A stretch of DNA of 29,922 bases, from positions 1 to 29,922 of the forward strand of contig CAYYZY010000090.1 in the NCBI GenBank assembly GCA_964475955.1, given 5' to 3'. The position numbers and the translations under genes are program-made. This document shows positions 8,498-16,430 of this stretch, in pieces. How positions within the stretch are numbered: position 1 is the stretch's first letter; the number at the start of each line of letters is the position of its first letter. The stretch comes from DATKZH01 sp964475955. GTDB taxonomy: Bacteria; Planctomycetota; Planctomycetia; Pirellulales; Thermoguttaceae. The notes below the pieces were generated by a model. That model was not told where the DNA came from. It saw only the letters and a program-made list of their open reading frames with translations, and did no database searches.

Positions 8498-8755
8498 ATG
8501 CAGTTCTTGCAGGTGATTTGGGACGACGAGGACGATCCTGCGGGAAACGTGCAACATCTGGCAGAGCACGGCCTCACGGTCGAGGACGTGGAACACGTGC
8601 TCGAAAACCCCACGGAAGAGACCGTGAGCGACGCCACGGGACGCCCCTGCTGCTTCGGATACACGGCGGGTGGCGATTACATCCTCGTCGTCTACGAGTC
8701 GGTGGATCGAGACACGATCTACCCGATCACCGCCTACGAAGTGCCGGAACCGTAA
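8498..8755 (+). CDS. BrnT/DUF4258-like small protein, putative toxin
   Basis: An 85-residue protein. The pattern WDDEDDPAGNVQHLAEHG (residues 9-26), then LTVEDVEHVLENP, GRPCCFGYTAGG and ILVVYE...IYPITAYEV, resembles the BrnT/DUF4258 group of RelE-fold small toxins. In these families an acidic WD start and an N-x-x-H-x-x-x-HG motif recur. The ATG at 8498 was chosen because GGAGG lies at 8488-8492; a GTG at 8480 is in frame but sits directly against the promoter. The gene is followed after 14 bases by an XRE regulator, the usual layout of type II toxin-antitoxin pairs (with the toxin first, as in HigBA). The family assignment is moderate; activity as an RNase or other toxin is inference. Confidence 0.65.
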   Translation: MQFLQVIWDDEDDPAGNVQHLAEHGLTVEDVEHVLENPTEETVSDATGRPCCFGYTAGGDYILVVYESVDRDTIYPITAYEVPEP

Positions 8756-8769
8756 GCGTCGGAGAACCG

Positions 8770-9102
8770 ATGGCCAAGAAGCAGATCACGCGCCGCATCC
8801 GCCGGCGCGGGCCGCGGAGCCGAGAAGAGCAAGCACGGCTCGACGCCGTTCGGGAGGAGGTGCGCCGGGAATTCCCGCCGCGCGATCCGCCACGGCTTCG
8901 GTCTGCGACCGAGGGCGTCGCCGCGCAGATCCGCGCCGCCCGCGAGGCCCAGGGCCTGACCTGGTACGCGGTCGCAAAGCGTGCCGGCATCCCCAATCCC
9001 AGTACGGTCCGCGACATCGAATACGGCCGCGACACGAAGCTTTCCAGCCTCCAGGCGGTCGCCGAAGCGCTGGGGCTGCGCCTGGAACTGGTCGAGGTCT
9101 GA
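8770..9102 (+). CDS. XRE-family helix-turn-helix protein, putative antitoxin
   Basis: A 110-residue DNA-binding protein. Residues 50-110 form an XRE/Cro-type HTH: VAAQIRAAREAQGLTWYAVAKRAG, then NPSTVRDIEYGRDTKLSSLQAVAEALGLRLELVEV. The first 45 residues are strongly charged (ITRRIRRRGPRSREEQ) and may bind the partner or DNA. The ATG at 8770 has GGAGA at 8761-8765. It starts 14 bases after the small upstream gene and shares its promoter, which suggests it represses the pair and neutralises the partner. If the pair is not a toxin-antitoxin system, it would still be an autoregulated two-gene unit. Confidence 0.8.
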   Translation: MAKKQITRRIRRRGPRSREEQARLDAVREEVRREFPPRDPPRLRSATEGVAAQIRAAREAQGLTWYAVAKRAGIPNPSTVRDIEYGRDTKLSSLQAVAEALGLRLELVEV

Positions 9103-9110
9103 CCGCGCGG

Positions 9111-9208
9111 CGGGAAAATGAAAATGGGGTCGGGTCTCATTTTGTCGGAAGACGACCTGACACTTCCCATGCGCGTGGGACAAAATGAGACCCGACCCCA
9201 TTTTCCCG
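9111..9208. repeat. Large REP-like inverted repeat, family D
   Basis: A 30-base right arm (9179-9208, beginning GACAAAATGAGACCCGACCC) is matched by the complementary left arm at 9111-9146. The left arm differs only by a tandem duplication of AAAATG (9115-9126). A 32-base loop (9147-9178) separates them. It starts 8 bases after the XRE stop and ends 27 bases before the collapsed gene at 9236. Confidence 0.85.
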
Positions 9209-9235
9209 CTTTTGCAAGCAAGGAGACGACAAGCC

Positions 9236-9555
9236 GTGAACAACGCAGCATCTTGGGCCGCTCTTGTGCTGATGGCCGTCCCCTCGATCGCGAGGGCCGA
9301 CACGCCGGGGCCGAACGCCGACCGGCGCCCTCCCATCCGCAAGCTGGGCACCATCGATTGCGACCTGGTCGAAACGACCCCCATCGTGTTCCACGGTCGG
9401 CTCTACCGGTTCGAGGCGGGAAGGTTGTCATCTACTACTCGTGGGGCAACCAGCGCGGCGTCGAGCACCTGGCCGAAGCCGTGTACGAGGGGACCATGGA
9501 GCGCTTCCTGCGCGGGTTCTTCCCGGACGAAAACAAGAAACCGCCGCCGGATTGA
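9236..9555 (+). pseudogene. Collapsed remnant of a secreted protein gene (ends kept, middle lost)
   Basis: GTG 9236, with AAGGAGA at 9220-9226, starts a signal peptide (MNNAASWAALVLMAVPSIARA) followed by LGTIDCDLVETTPIVFHGRLYRFE. Right after this the frame shifts: the plus-one-type frame shared with the stop at 9555 continues GKVVIYYSWGNQRGVEHLAEAVYEGTMERFLRGFFPD. Both parts look like the two ends of one secreted planctomycete family with a five-bladed-propeller (GH43-like) appearance that is normally about 350-400 residues long. That link is from memory of the family. If right, some 250 residues are missing and the junction lies near 9410-9420, close to TTCGAGG. Staying in the first frame gives a nonsense tail to 9604. 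A functional product is unlikely. Confidence 0.7.
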
Positions 9556-9603
9556 CGCCGTCGGCGAGCCGCACGCGCTTTCCCTGCTCCCGCCAATCGT
9601 GTA

Positions 9604-9663
9604 GGGTCGAGGTTCACGAGTTCACGAGCCGTGGCGCGTGGGTCTCGTGTACCTCGACCCACG
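9604..9663. repeat. Dispersed repeat, family C copy 2
   Basis: GGGTCGAGGTTCACGAG (9604-9620) is the reverse complement of CTCGTGTACCTCGACCC (9644-9660) with one mismatch. The right half, from GCGTGGGTCTCGT at 9635, is shared with copy 1 at 4711-4743. Confidence 0.7.
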
Positions 9664-9713
9664 AATTGTCCAGCCCGCTACGAATTGCCCAGAAGCCCAC
9701 GGGAGTCTGAACC

Positions 9714-12700
9714 ATGCACGTTCGACGGAGCGCCGCGCTCTTGCTGATCGGCCTTTTCGCTGCGCCGGCGGCGGCCCTGGAGCGGCCGTGGATCGGCGAC
9801 GTCTTCTTCTACTGGTACACGTGGGACGAGGAGAACGAACTGGGAAGCTGGCTGGGCGGAATCCACAACACGCCGCTGGCCGGCTATTACGACTCGCGCA
9901 CCTTGCAGGACAACCGCCGGTCGCTCCGGCAGGCCTCGGAGTGGGGGATGACGCACCACTTCATGGACTACTGGTCGCCCGACTGGAAGGGCGAAGACGG
10001 CCAGATGCGCGAGGCCGTTCTGATGCGGGCCGCCGAGTCGCTCCGCAAGGAGGGGTACGATATCTGGATGGCGTACTACCAGGACGGCTCGAACTTCGCG
10101 ATGCGCGAGTTCTCGCGCAACGTCTCCGAGCGCCGCGACGTGCACCAGTGGCTCCGCGACTTCGCCCGAAGCGAAGTCTGGCCCAAGATCGGCGGCGAGC
10201 CGCTCCAACTCGTTTACGCACGAAACGGGCGCCCGCAGACCACGATCGACCACGAGGGCTTCCGCCGGTTCCTGCGCGAGCGGTACGGCCAGATCGACCG
10301 GCTCAACGACGAGTGGGGGACCGCGTTCGAGGATTTCGGCGGAATCGAGATGACGTTCGAGGCCGCCGGGCACCAGCGCGCGGCCTCGATCGAGTACCAG
10401 TATTTTCTTTGGGAGCGGGAGTGGGAGAAGCTGGAGGGGCTGGTCGAAAAGGAGTTCGGCTTCCCGGGCATGAGGGCGTCGTTCGACGTGGGCTACGGCC
10501 CGTTCGCCGGGTTCGGCTTCGCCGACTTCGCGCGCACGTTCGGCGGCCCGCATTCCTACGCCGGCATCTTCGACCAGCCGCACGCCCAGGACGCCCAGCG
10601 GTTCATCCAGGCGGCCGTGGCCAAGAAGTACGGCACGGTCTTCTTCGACCACTTCAAGAACTACTACTTCGACTGGGACATCCGCGTGCCCGGCATGGCC
10701 TACCTCCCCGACCCGTACCACTTCGACCGCTTCTGGGTCGGCGCGCTGGCGCGGCACAGCGAGGCCCTGTTGCACCTCTCGTGGAACGAGTGGTGGGAAG
10801 GTTCCAACCTGGAGCCGTGCCGCGAGTACGGCAAGACGTACTGCGAAAAGAACCTCTTCTACAGCACGCTGATGCAGCTCGCGTTCGAGTCGATCCGCAC
10901 GGCCGGCCGGGACGCCCCGGTCGGCGTGCTGTTGAACGACTGGCGGTTCGCCTCCGGGGCCGGCGGTGCCGAGGAACTGTACGGGACGATCCAGACGCTG
11001 CGGCGCCTCGGCGTGCCCTTCGACCTCGTGCCCGACGAATTCGCCACGCCCGACCGGCTGGAGCGCTTCCGGCTGATCATCGCCCCCACGTACGGCTGCG
11101 GGCTGGGGTACAACGGCCGGCGCGAGCCGATCCTCGACGTGCTCGCCGGGTGGCTCGAAGGGGGCGACCGGCGGTTGATCGTCTCGGCCCACCCGAGCAT
11201 CGCCGACCGGTTCGGGCTCCGCGAGGTGGAGCCGCCGGCCGGCGAGGCGGCCGAGCCGGGCGAAGACCTCAACGTGTTCGTCGACGTGGGCGACGAAGGC
11301 GACGAGGCGTTCCTCCGCTCCGGCTACAGCGGGCGTGAACGGGGCATGCGGTCGGGAGACGACGTCACCTTCCGCTGGACGCCCGGCTCGGGCAAGACCA
11401 CCTCGCTCGTCCTCCCGGCGAGTCCCGCGCGCGACCACCTGCTCCGGCTCCGCGGCAACACGATGCGCCCCAACACGCTTTCGGTCGTGCTCGACGGACG
11501 CGAGGTGGCGACGGTCGACCTGCCGGCCGGGGCGGTCCGCGTCGAGGCGAAGGTGCCCGGCTCGGCGATCGGCCGCTCGCCGATGGTGCGCCTCGATCTG
11601 GTCTACGCCGAGCAACATGTCCCCGGCAAGTTCGCCCCGGAACGTCACCCCGGCGAGCGCCGCGTGTGCAACCTGTCGCTCAATAACGTGCAGTGGTCGA
11701 CGGCCAACGTGCCGGCCGGCCGGCGGGAGCCGCAGTACCGGGTGGTCGACGACGGCGTACGGTTGACCGGCGCCTTGTTCGATCGCGGCGAGAGGAAGGC
11801 GCTCGCCGTCCCGTTCGAGCGCCGGCCCCACCTGGCCGCCCCCGGCATGAAGGTGCTCTCCGAAATGGCCCTCGGCGGAGCCCCGCGCGACGTGGCCCTC
11901 CCGTTTGGCCTTTCCCAGATGCTCTACGTGAACGGGTCGCTCGCGGAGATCGAGAGCGAAGCGTACTGGATGCCCCTTCTCACGCACTGGGCGGGGATGG
12001 CCTTCCATCGGGCGGCGGCCGCGGAGCACGGCATGCCGGCTCGCCTGGCGGCCGGCGACACCGAGTTCGTCGTCTGCTTCAACGAGGAGATCACCGAGCC
12101 CTGCACCCTCAAACTGGCGATCCCCGCCCGGGCCGACCTGCCGCTCAGCGAGGCCGCGGTGCTCCGCCGCGACGGGCGCGCGTGGAAGCCGCTGCCGGTC
12201 GCCTCCGACGATCGCTTCCACCGGGCGACCGACCGGCTGGAGTACTACGGCGTCTACCAATTCGCGTTCAGTCCCGTGCGCGTGGAAACGCCCGAGTTGG
12301 TCGTCGAGCCCGGCCAGCGCAAGGCGTTCCCGCTCAAAGTGGCGAACCTCACCGACGCGTCCGTGAGGGGGGAAATCGGCGCGGCGTCGACCATTCCCAC
12401 CATCTCCGGTACGCCGGCGGAGGTTGCGCTGGGGCCGGGCGAGACGCGGGACTTTTCCGTGCCCGTCGCCGTCGCAGCGACCGCCGACTGGGGCAGGAAG
12501 ACCATCTACCTCAACCTCGACTTCGCGGGCCGCCGGGCCGTGGTGCTCCGCGAGCTGGTGGTGGAGAAGCCGACCGACGTGGAGCTGGGCGACGCGGTGC
12601 TCGATGCGGCCCGGCCGAGCGTCGAGCTTCGCGTGCCCGACAACCCGCACGGGCGGACCGCCCCCTTGGCCGACGCCCGGCTCACGTTCCGCGGCCAAAC

Positions 12701-13952
12701 GATCGAACTGCCCGAGATTCGCGAGGGCGGCGCCGCGCGCGTGGCGCTCGCGCCGCTCGATCCGGCTTCGGGCACCGAGCCGAAGCTGGAGGCCGGCACG
12801 CTGGGGGTCGAGCTCGGCCCGGCCGAGGCGCGGCGCAGCATCGAGAAGGAGGTCTTTTTCGCGAGAAGGCCGGCGTCGCCGCCGGAGCGCACCGGTGCGG
12901 CGACGCTCGCGGTGTTCAACGCCCGAAGCACGCCGCTGGAGCGTGAGCTGGTGCATGTCGCGCTGGCCGAATGCCCCGATCCGTGCTCGGTCCGGGCGGC
13001 CGACGGCACGCCGGTCGCCAGCCAGGTCGACGACTCGGGGCTTCTGCAATTCCTGGCCGACGTCCCGGCCCGATCGGCCCGCACCTTCTCCGTCCACGCC
13101 GCCGCGGCCGAGCCGGCCACCGACCTGCGATGCACGGCTCGCGACCTGGGGACGGGCAAGGGAACGCTCGCGGTGGAGAATACGCACCTGAGCGTCGTCC
13201 TCTCCGAGGCAGCCGGGGGCACGATCACGCGGCTGGAGTCGCGTGCGACGGGCCGCGACTACGCCCGAAACAGTTTCGGCGTCAATTACGGCGCGTTCAG
13301 CCGGCACGATCCCACGCAGCCGCGAACCAGCACGGTCGAGTACATCCACGAGAGCAAGATCGCCCAGGACGGCTCGCCGGCGCGGATCGAGCTACTCGCC
13401 GACGGTCCGGCCGCCGTGGTCGCGCGCGTGCGGTGGGCCGACGGCCGGGTGCGCGTCGAGCAGGTCTACCGCTTGCCCGCGTATCGGCCGCACTTTGAGA
13501 TCCGGCAGAAGGTGCGGCCGATCGATCTCAAGGACCGGCAGGAACTCGTGGGGCTCGACGCGCGCTTCCAGCGGCACCGGCTTACGAAGTCGTACCCCAA
13601 CTTCGTGGGCGTAGTCAACGACAAGGAGCAGCCGCACTTCGGCTGGCGCCGCGGGGGCTGGATGCCCGACTACGCCACGCTCATGACGCCGCACGACTTC
13701 GACGAATCGCTCTCGCTGGCGATCACGCGCCGCTCGGGGCTGGTCGGCATACGGCAAGGGTTCTGGCCGGCCGAGCGGCCCAATCCGGGCGCGTGCGAGA
13801 TCGCGCGCGTGGAACTGCTGGCCGATCGGGAGTCGGGCTGCGACGTCGAAGCCTACGTGCTCGTGCACCCCGGCCACCAGATCGTGGCCAAGCGGTTCCT
13901 GGCCGACCGGCGGCTTGCGCCCCGGGTTGAACGGCTCGGCAGCCGCCGTTGA
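9714..13952 (+). CDS. Large secreted GH99-like multidomain protein
   Basis: A 1412-residue exported protein, the largest here. Signal peptide 1-21 (SAALLLIGLFAAPAAA). Residues 25-390 look like a GH99/GH71-like TIM barrel: VFFYWYTWDEENE (30-42), HHFMDYWSPDWKG (81-93) and the hallmark LSWNEWWEGSNLEP (355-368), where the Glu residues are typical of GH99-like proteins. Residues about 400-530 resemble a glutamine-amidotransferase-like beta-galactosidase trimerisation fold (VGVLLNDWRF...LIIAPTYG). A jelly-roll-like segment follows (about 540-660), then a sugar-enzyme linker region, an Ig-like NEW3-type domain (about 860-960, PELVVEPGQRKAFPLKV) and a mutarotase-like sandwich up to the end (about 1150-1390). 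Substrate unknown; an endo-acting mannan or glycan role is family-based inference. ATG 9714 has GGGAG at 9701-9705. Confidence 0.8.
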   Translation: MHVRRSAALLLIGLFAAPAAALERPWIGDVFFYWYTWDEENELGSWLGGIHNTPLAGYYDSRTLQDNRRSLRQASEWGMTHHFMDYWSPDWKGEDGQMREAVLMRAAESLRKEGYDIWMAYYQDGSNFAMREFSRNVSERRDVHQWLRDFARSEVWPKIGGEPLQLVYARNGRPQTTIDHEGFRRFLRERYGQIDRLNDEWGTAFEDFGGIEMTFEAAGHQRAASIEYQYFLWEREWEKLEGLVEKEFGFPGMRASFDVGYGPFAGFGFADFARTFGGPHSYAGIFDQPHAQDAQRFIQAAVAKKYGTVFFDHFKNYYFDWDIRVPGMAYLPDPYHFDRFWVGALARHSEALLHLSWNEWWEGSNLEPCREYGKTYCEKNLFYSTLMQLAFESIRTAGRDAPVGVLLNDWRFASGAGGAEELYGTIQTLRRLGVPFDLVPDEFATPDRLERFRLIIAPTYGCGLGYNGRREPILDVLAGWLEGGDRRLIVSAHPSIADRFGLREVEPPAGEAAEPGEDLNVFVDVGDEGDEAFLRSGYSGRERGMRSGDDVTFRWTPGSGKTTSLVLPASPARDHLLRLRGNTMRPNTLSVVLDGREVATVDLPAGAVRVEAKVPGSAIGRSPMVRLDLVYAEQHVPGKFAPERHPGERRVCNLSLNNVQWSTANVPAGRREPQYRVVDDGVRLTGALFDRGERKALAVPFERRPHLAAPGMKVLSEMALGGAPRDVALPFGLSQMLYVNGSLAEIESEAYWMPLLTHWAGMAFHRAAAAEHGMPARLAAGDTEFVVCFNEEITEPCTLKLAIPARADLPLSEAAVLRRDGRAWKPLPVASDDRFHRATDRLEYYGVYQFAFSPVRVETPELVVEPGQRKAFPLKVANLTDASVRGEIGAASTIPTISGTPAEVALGPGETRDFSVPVAVAATADWGRKTIYLNLDFAGRRAVVLRELVVEKPTDVELGDAVLDAARPSVELRVPDNPHGRTAPLADARLTFRGQTIELPEIREGGAARVALAPLDPASGTEPKLEAGTLGVELGPAEARRSIEKEVFFARRPASPPERTGAATLAVFNARSTPLERELVHVALAECPDPCSVRAADGTPVASQVDDSGLLQFLADVPARSARTFSVHAAAAEPATDLRCTARDLGTGKGTLAVENTHLSVVLSEAAGGTITRLESRATGRDYARNSFGVNYGAFSRHDPTQPRTSTVEYIHESKIAQDGSPARIELLADGPAAVVARVRWADGRVRVEQVYRLPAYRPHFEIRQKVRPIDLKDRQELVGLDARFQRHRLTKSYPNFVGVVNDKEQPHFGWRRGGWMPDYATLMTPHDFDESLSLAITRRSGLVGIRQGFWPAERPNPGACEIARVELLADRESGCDVEAYVLVHPGHQIVAKRFLADRRLAPRVERLGSRR

Positions 13953-13960
13953 TCTGCTGG

Positions 13961-14033
13961 GTGCCATGCCCACGCTTGCGTGGGCATGTCTTGTCGACGT
14001 TTTGGCATGCCCACGCAAGCGTGGGCATGGCAC
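13961..14033. repeat. Double palindrome, family E
   Basis: CATGCCCACGC-TT-GCGTGGGCATG (13965-13988) is a perfect hairpin. A second perfect hairpin, with loop AA, lies at 14006-14029, and the two are inverted copies of each other, so the whole forms a larger cruciform. It starts 8 bases after the previous stop. An open frame from 13949 runs through it into the next gene; the translated repeat is not part of that protein. Confidence 0.9.
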
Positions 14034-14125
14034 CGCGCAACCCCTTGCAGGCGCGACCCGTTCCTGCCATCCTATCGGCCGTCACGTGCCGCACCCACGA
14101 GCCCGCAGCGAGGACCGGCAACCGG

Positions 14126-15634
14126 ATGAAGACTTACTACGACGTGATCGTCATCGGCGGCGGGGGCAGCGGGCTGGCCGCGGCCGTCAGCGCGGCCGAG
14201 AACGGGGCCGAGGTGGCCCTTCTGGAGAAGAACCCGCAACTGGGCGGGACCACCGGCATCGCCATCGGCTCGTTCACGACCAACCGGACCGCGATGCAGC
14301 GCCGGGCCGGCATCGACGACCAGCTCGATCACCACTGCGACGACGCCGGCAAGTTCGCTCCGCAAGAGATCGAAGCCCGCAACAACGCCGACCTCCGCCG
14401 GTTCTTCCTCTCCCGCGGCGCCGAGACGTTCGACTGGCTCCGCCGTCTGGGCCTCTCGTTCTACGGGCCGAACCCCGAGCCGCCCAACCGGGTGCCGCGC
14501 ATGCACAACGTGGTCCCCAACGCCAAGGCGTACATCGCCACGTTCCAGGCCCGCTTGATCCGCCTGGGCGGCACGATCCACTGCAACGCGCCGGCGCGGG
14601 AACTGATCCGGGAAGCGGGCCGCGTGGTGGGCGCGGCGGCCGAAATCGGGGGAGAGCGCACCGAGTTCCGCGCGCGGCGCGGCGTGATCCTGGCCACCGG
14701 CGACTACGCCAATTCGCCCCAGATCATCGCCGAGCACAAGGGCTCGCAGTTCGCCGAAATCGAGGGGATCGACGAGACGGCCACCGGCGACGGCCACCGC
14801 CTGGCCCAGGCCGCCGGCGCGCGCCTGGTGAACATGGACGTCACCTACGGCCCCGAGATCCGGTTCGTCGCCCCGCCGCACAAGGACGTCACGCAGCTCT
14901 TCCCGACGAAGGGCTTTTTTGCGAGGGCGATGGGCCGCATGATGCCGCTGGTGCCCAAGTTCGTGATCCACGCCATGATCAAGCGCCTGCTGGTCACCTG
15001 GCAGCATCCCGAAAACGCCCTATTCGACGACGGGGCGATCCTCGTCAACACGCGCGGCGAGCGGTTCACCAACGAGAAGGTCGGTCCGGACCGCGAGGTG
15101 GCCATCGCGCGGCAGCCCGAAAAGGTCTGCTACATCCTGCTCGACCGGCGCCTGATCGAGCACTACAGCGCCTGGCCGCACTTCATCTCCACGGCGCCGA
15201 AGATCGCCTACGCCTACGTGGCCGACTACCTGCGATTGCGTCCCGACGTGGCGGTGGCGGGCGACTCGCTCGCTTCGGTCGCCGCGCGCCGCGGACTGCC
15301 GGCCGGCGCGCTCTCGGAGACCGTCGAGGCGTTCAACCGCTACGCGGCCGGTTCCGAGCCCGATCCGCACGGGCGCACCGGCGGCACGCGGCCGCTCAAC
15401 GGAGATCGATGGGCCCTCTTGGGCCCGGCCAAGGCCTATTTCACGACCACCGAAGGCGGCGCCGCGATCGACCACCAGATGCGCGTGCTCGACGAGTCCG
15501 ACGAACCCATCGCGGGCCTTTACGCCGCCGGGCAGATCGGCCTGGGCGGCATGGTCCTCTGGGGCCACGGCCTGCACATCGGCTGGGCCCTGACCAGCGG
15601 CCGCCTGGCGGGAAAACTGGCGGCCCGGGCGTAA
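14126..15634 (+). CDS. FAD-dependent dehydrogenase (fumarate reductase/ketosteroid dehydrogenase type)
   Basis: A 502-residue flavoprotein of the FAD_binding_2 family, which includes fumarate reductase flavoproteins and 3-ketosteroid 1-dehydrogenases. The N-terminal dinucleotide fold is VIVIGGGGSGLAAAVSAAENG (7-27) with Glu34 at the end of the second strand (VALLEKN). The central stretch RRGVILATGDYANSPQII is the usual ATG motif near the flavin, and GLYAAGQIGLGGMVLWGHG, followed by GWALTSGRLAGKLAA, is the C-terminal FAD motif. No signal peptide is seen, so it probably acts in the cytoplasm. ATG 14126 has only a weak AGGA (14111-14114). In-frame upstream ATGs at 13949 and later lie in a palindromic repeat and are rejected. 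The substrate cannot be predicted. Confidence 0.87.
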   Translation: MKTYYDVIVIGGGGSGLAAAVSAAENGAEVALLEKNPQLGGTTGIAIGSFTTNRTAMQRRAGIDDQLDHHCDDAGKFAPQEIEARNNADLRRFFLSRGAETFDWLRRLGLSFYGPNPEPPNRVPRMHNVVPNAKAYIATFQARLIRLGGTIHCNAPARELIREAGRVVGAAAEIGGERTEFRARRGVILATGDYANSPQIIAEHKGSQFAEIEGIDETATGDGHRLAQAAGARLVNMDVTYGPEIRFVAPPHKDVTQLFPTKGFFARAMGRMMPLVPKFVIHAMIKRLLVTWQHPENALFDDGAILVNTRGERFTNEKVGPDREVAIARQPEKVCYILLDRRLIEHYSAWPHFISTAPKIAYAYVADYLRLRPDVAVAGDSLASVAARRGLPAGALSETVEAFNRYAAGSEPDPHGRTGGTRPLNGDRWALLGPAKAYFTTTEGGAAIDHQMRVLDESDEPIAGLYAAGQIGLGGMVLWGHGLHIGWALTSGRLAGKLAARA

Positions 15635-15661
15635 GAGTATGACAAACGACTTCCATCGACA

Positions 15662-15721
15662 GTAGCAGGCACACTCCGTGTGCCGCAGGCGAGCGAACGG
15701 CACACGGAGTGTGCCTGCTAC
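15662..15721. repeat. Perfect 24-bp inverted repeat, family F
   Basis: Arms 15662-15685 (beginning GTAGCAGGCACACTCCG) and 15698-15721 are perfectly complementary over 24 bp, with a 12-base loop (15686-15697). Each arm also contains a small palindrome (CACACTCCGTGTG). Confidence 0.9.
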
Positions 15722-15760
15722 GGGGGTCGGCGATCCGTTGCAGCGAGAAGGAGTTGCGAC

Positions 15761-16246
15761 ATGAGCGAGCACGAAATGAGACAAACCAGCGGTCGGCTGG
15801 GCCGGCGCGGTTTCCTCCGGCGAGCGGCTGCCGTGGGCGTGGCGCCGGCCTTGGGGGCTTTCGCGGCGACGGCGCCGAAGACCCCGGCCGCGCCGCAGCT
15901 TACCCCGGTCTTCGAGAAGACCCTTTGCCCCTGGACGCCGGAGAAGCGGATCCCGACGACCGGCGACCTGCTGCTGTTGTGGAACCACGTCGAGTCGCGG
16001 AGCAACTGGCCGCGGACCCCGCTCACGGCGGCCGTCTCGCGCGACGAGGGCGCGTCGTGGCAGCTCGTCGGCGACGTCGACGCCCGAAGCGACCACGACG
16101 CCGCCTACCCCTCGGTTTACTTCCAGGACGACGAGGCGCTGGTCTGCTACTACACGCGCCCCACCTCCTGGGCCCGCGATTCGGAGGTCCTGCTCAAGGT
16201 GTTCGAGATCGGGCAGTTCTATGGCGAGGACTCCCCGGGGTCATAG
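15761..16246 (+). CDS. Tat-exported sialidase-like protein, apparently lacking its central part
   Basis: A 161-residue open frame. A Tat signal is clear: GRRGFLRRAAAVGVAPALGAFAA begins near residue 14. After TPVFEKTLCPWTP the sequence passes directly into KRIPTTGDLLLLWNHVESR, LTAAVSRDEGASWQLVGDVD and AAYPSVYFQDDEALVCYYT, which match the last blades of exo-alpha-sialidase/BNR-repeat proteins (Ser-x-Asp-x-Gly-x-x-Trp box: SRDEGASW). Such proteins usually have about 350-400 residues, so about 200 in the middle appear missing, with a junction near 15935-15950. The frame is intact, unlike the remnant at 9236. ATG 15761 has GAAGGAG at 15747-15753. A stable active enzyme is unlikely since four or more blades would be absent. 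Confidence 0.72.
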   Translation: MSEHEMRQTSGRLGRRGFLRRAAAVGVAPALGAFAATAPKTPAAPQLTPVFEKTLCPWTPEKRIPTTGDLLLLWNHVESRSNWPRTPLTAAVSRDEGASWQLVGDVDARSDHDAAYPSVYFQDDEALVCYYTRPTSWARDSEVLLKVFEIGQFYGEDSPGS

Positions 16247-16326
16247 TTCTAATAGCCCTCAGCGATCAACGTGGGTGCCGTTGCCCCCGGCCGGGCCCCG
16301 CTATGGACGCGCGGTGCAACCTACGA

Positions 16327-16415
<89 letters not shown>

Positions 16416-16430
16416 ACGCGACGCGCAACG

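Noticed and set aside
8518..8769. Longer XRE gene starting within the upstream small gene
   Set aside because: The extra part overlaps the upstream gene out of frame and is low complexity; ATG 8770 has its own GGAGA.
11385..11411. P-loop-like GSGKTTS inside the GH99-like protein
   Set aside because: It lies in a jelly-roll-like extracellular domain without a Walker B or NTPase fold; coincidence.
9678..13349. A 1223-codon open frame on the minus strand
   Set aside because: It is antisense to the GH99-like gene; long antisense frames are expected where codons end in G/C. The product is rich in Arg, Ala, Gly and His without family motifs.
13949..14125. N-terminal extension of the flavoprotein through the double palindrome
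   Set aside because: The residues simply translate the repeat; the FAD-binding strand begins right after ATG 14126.
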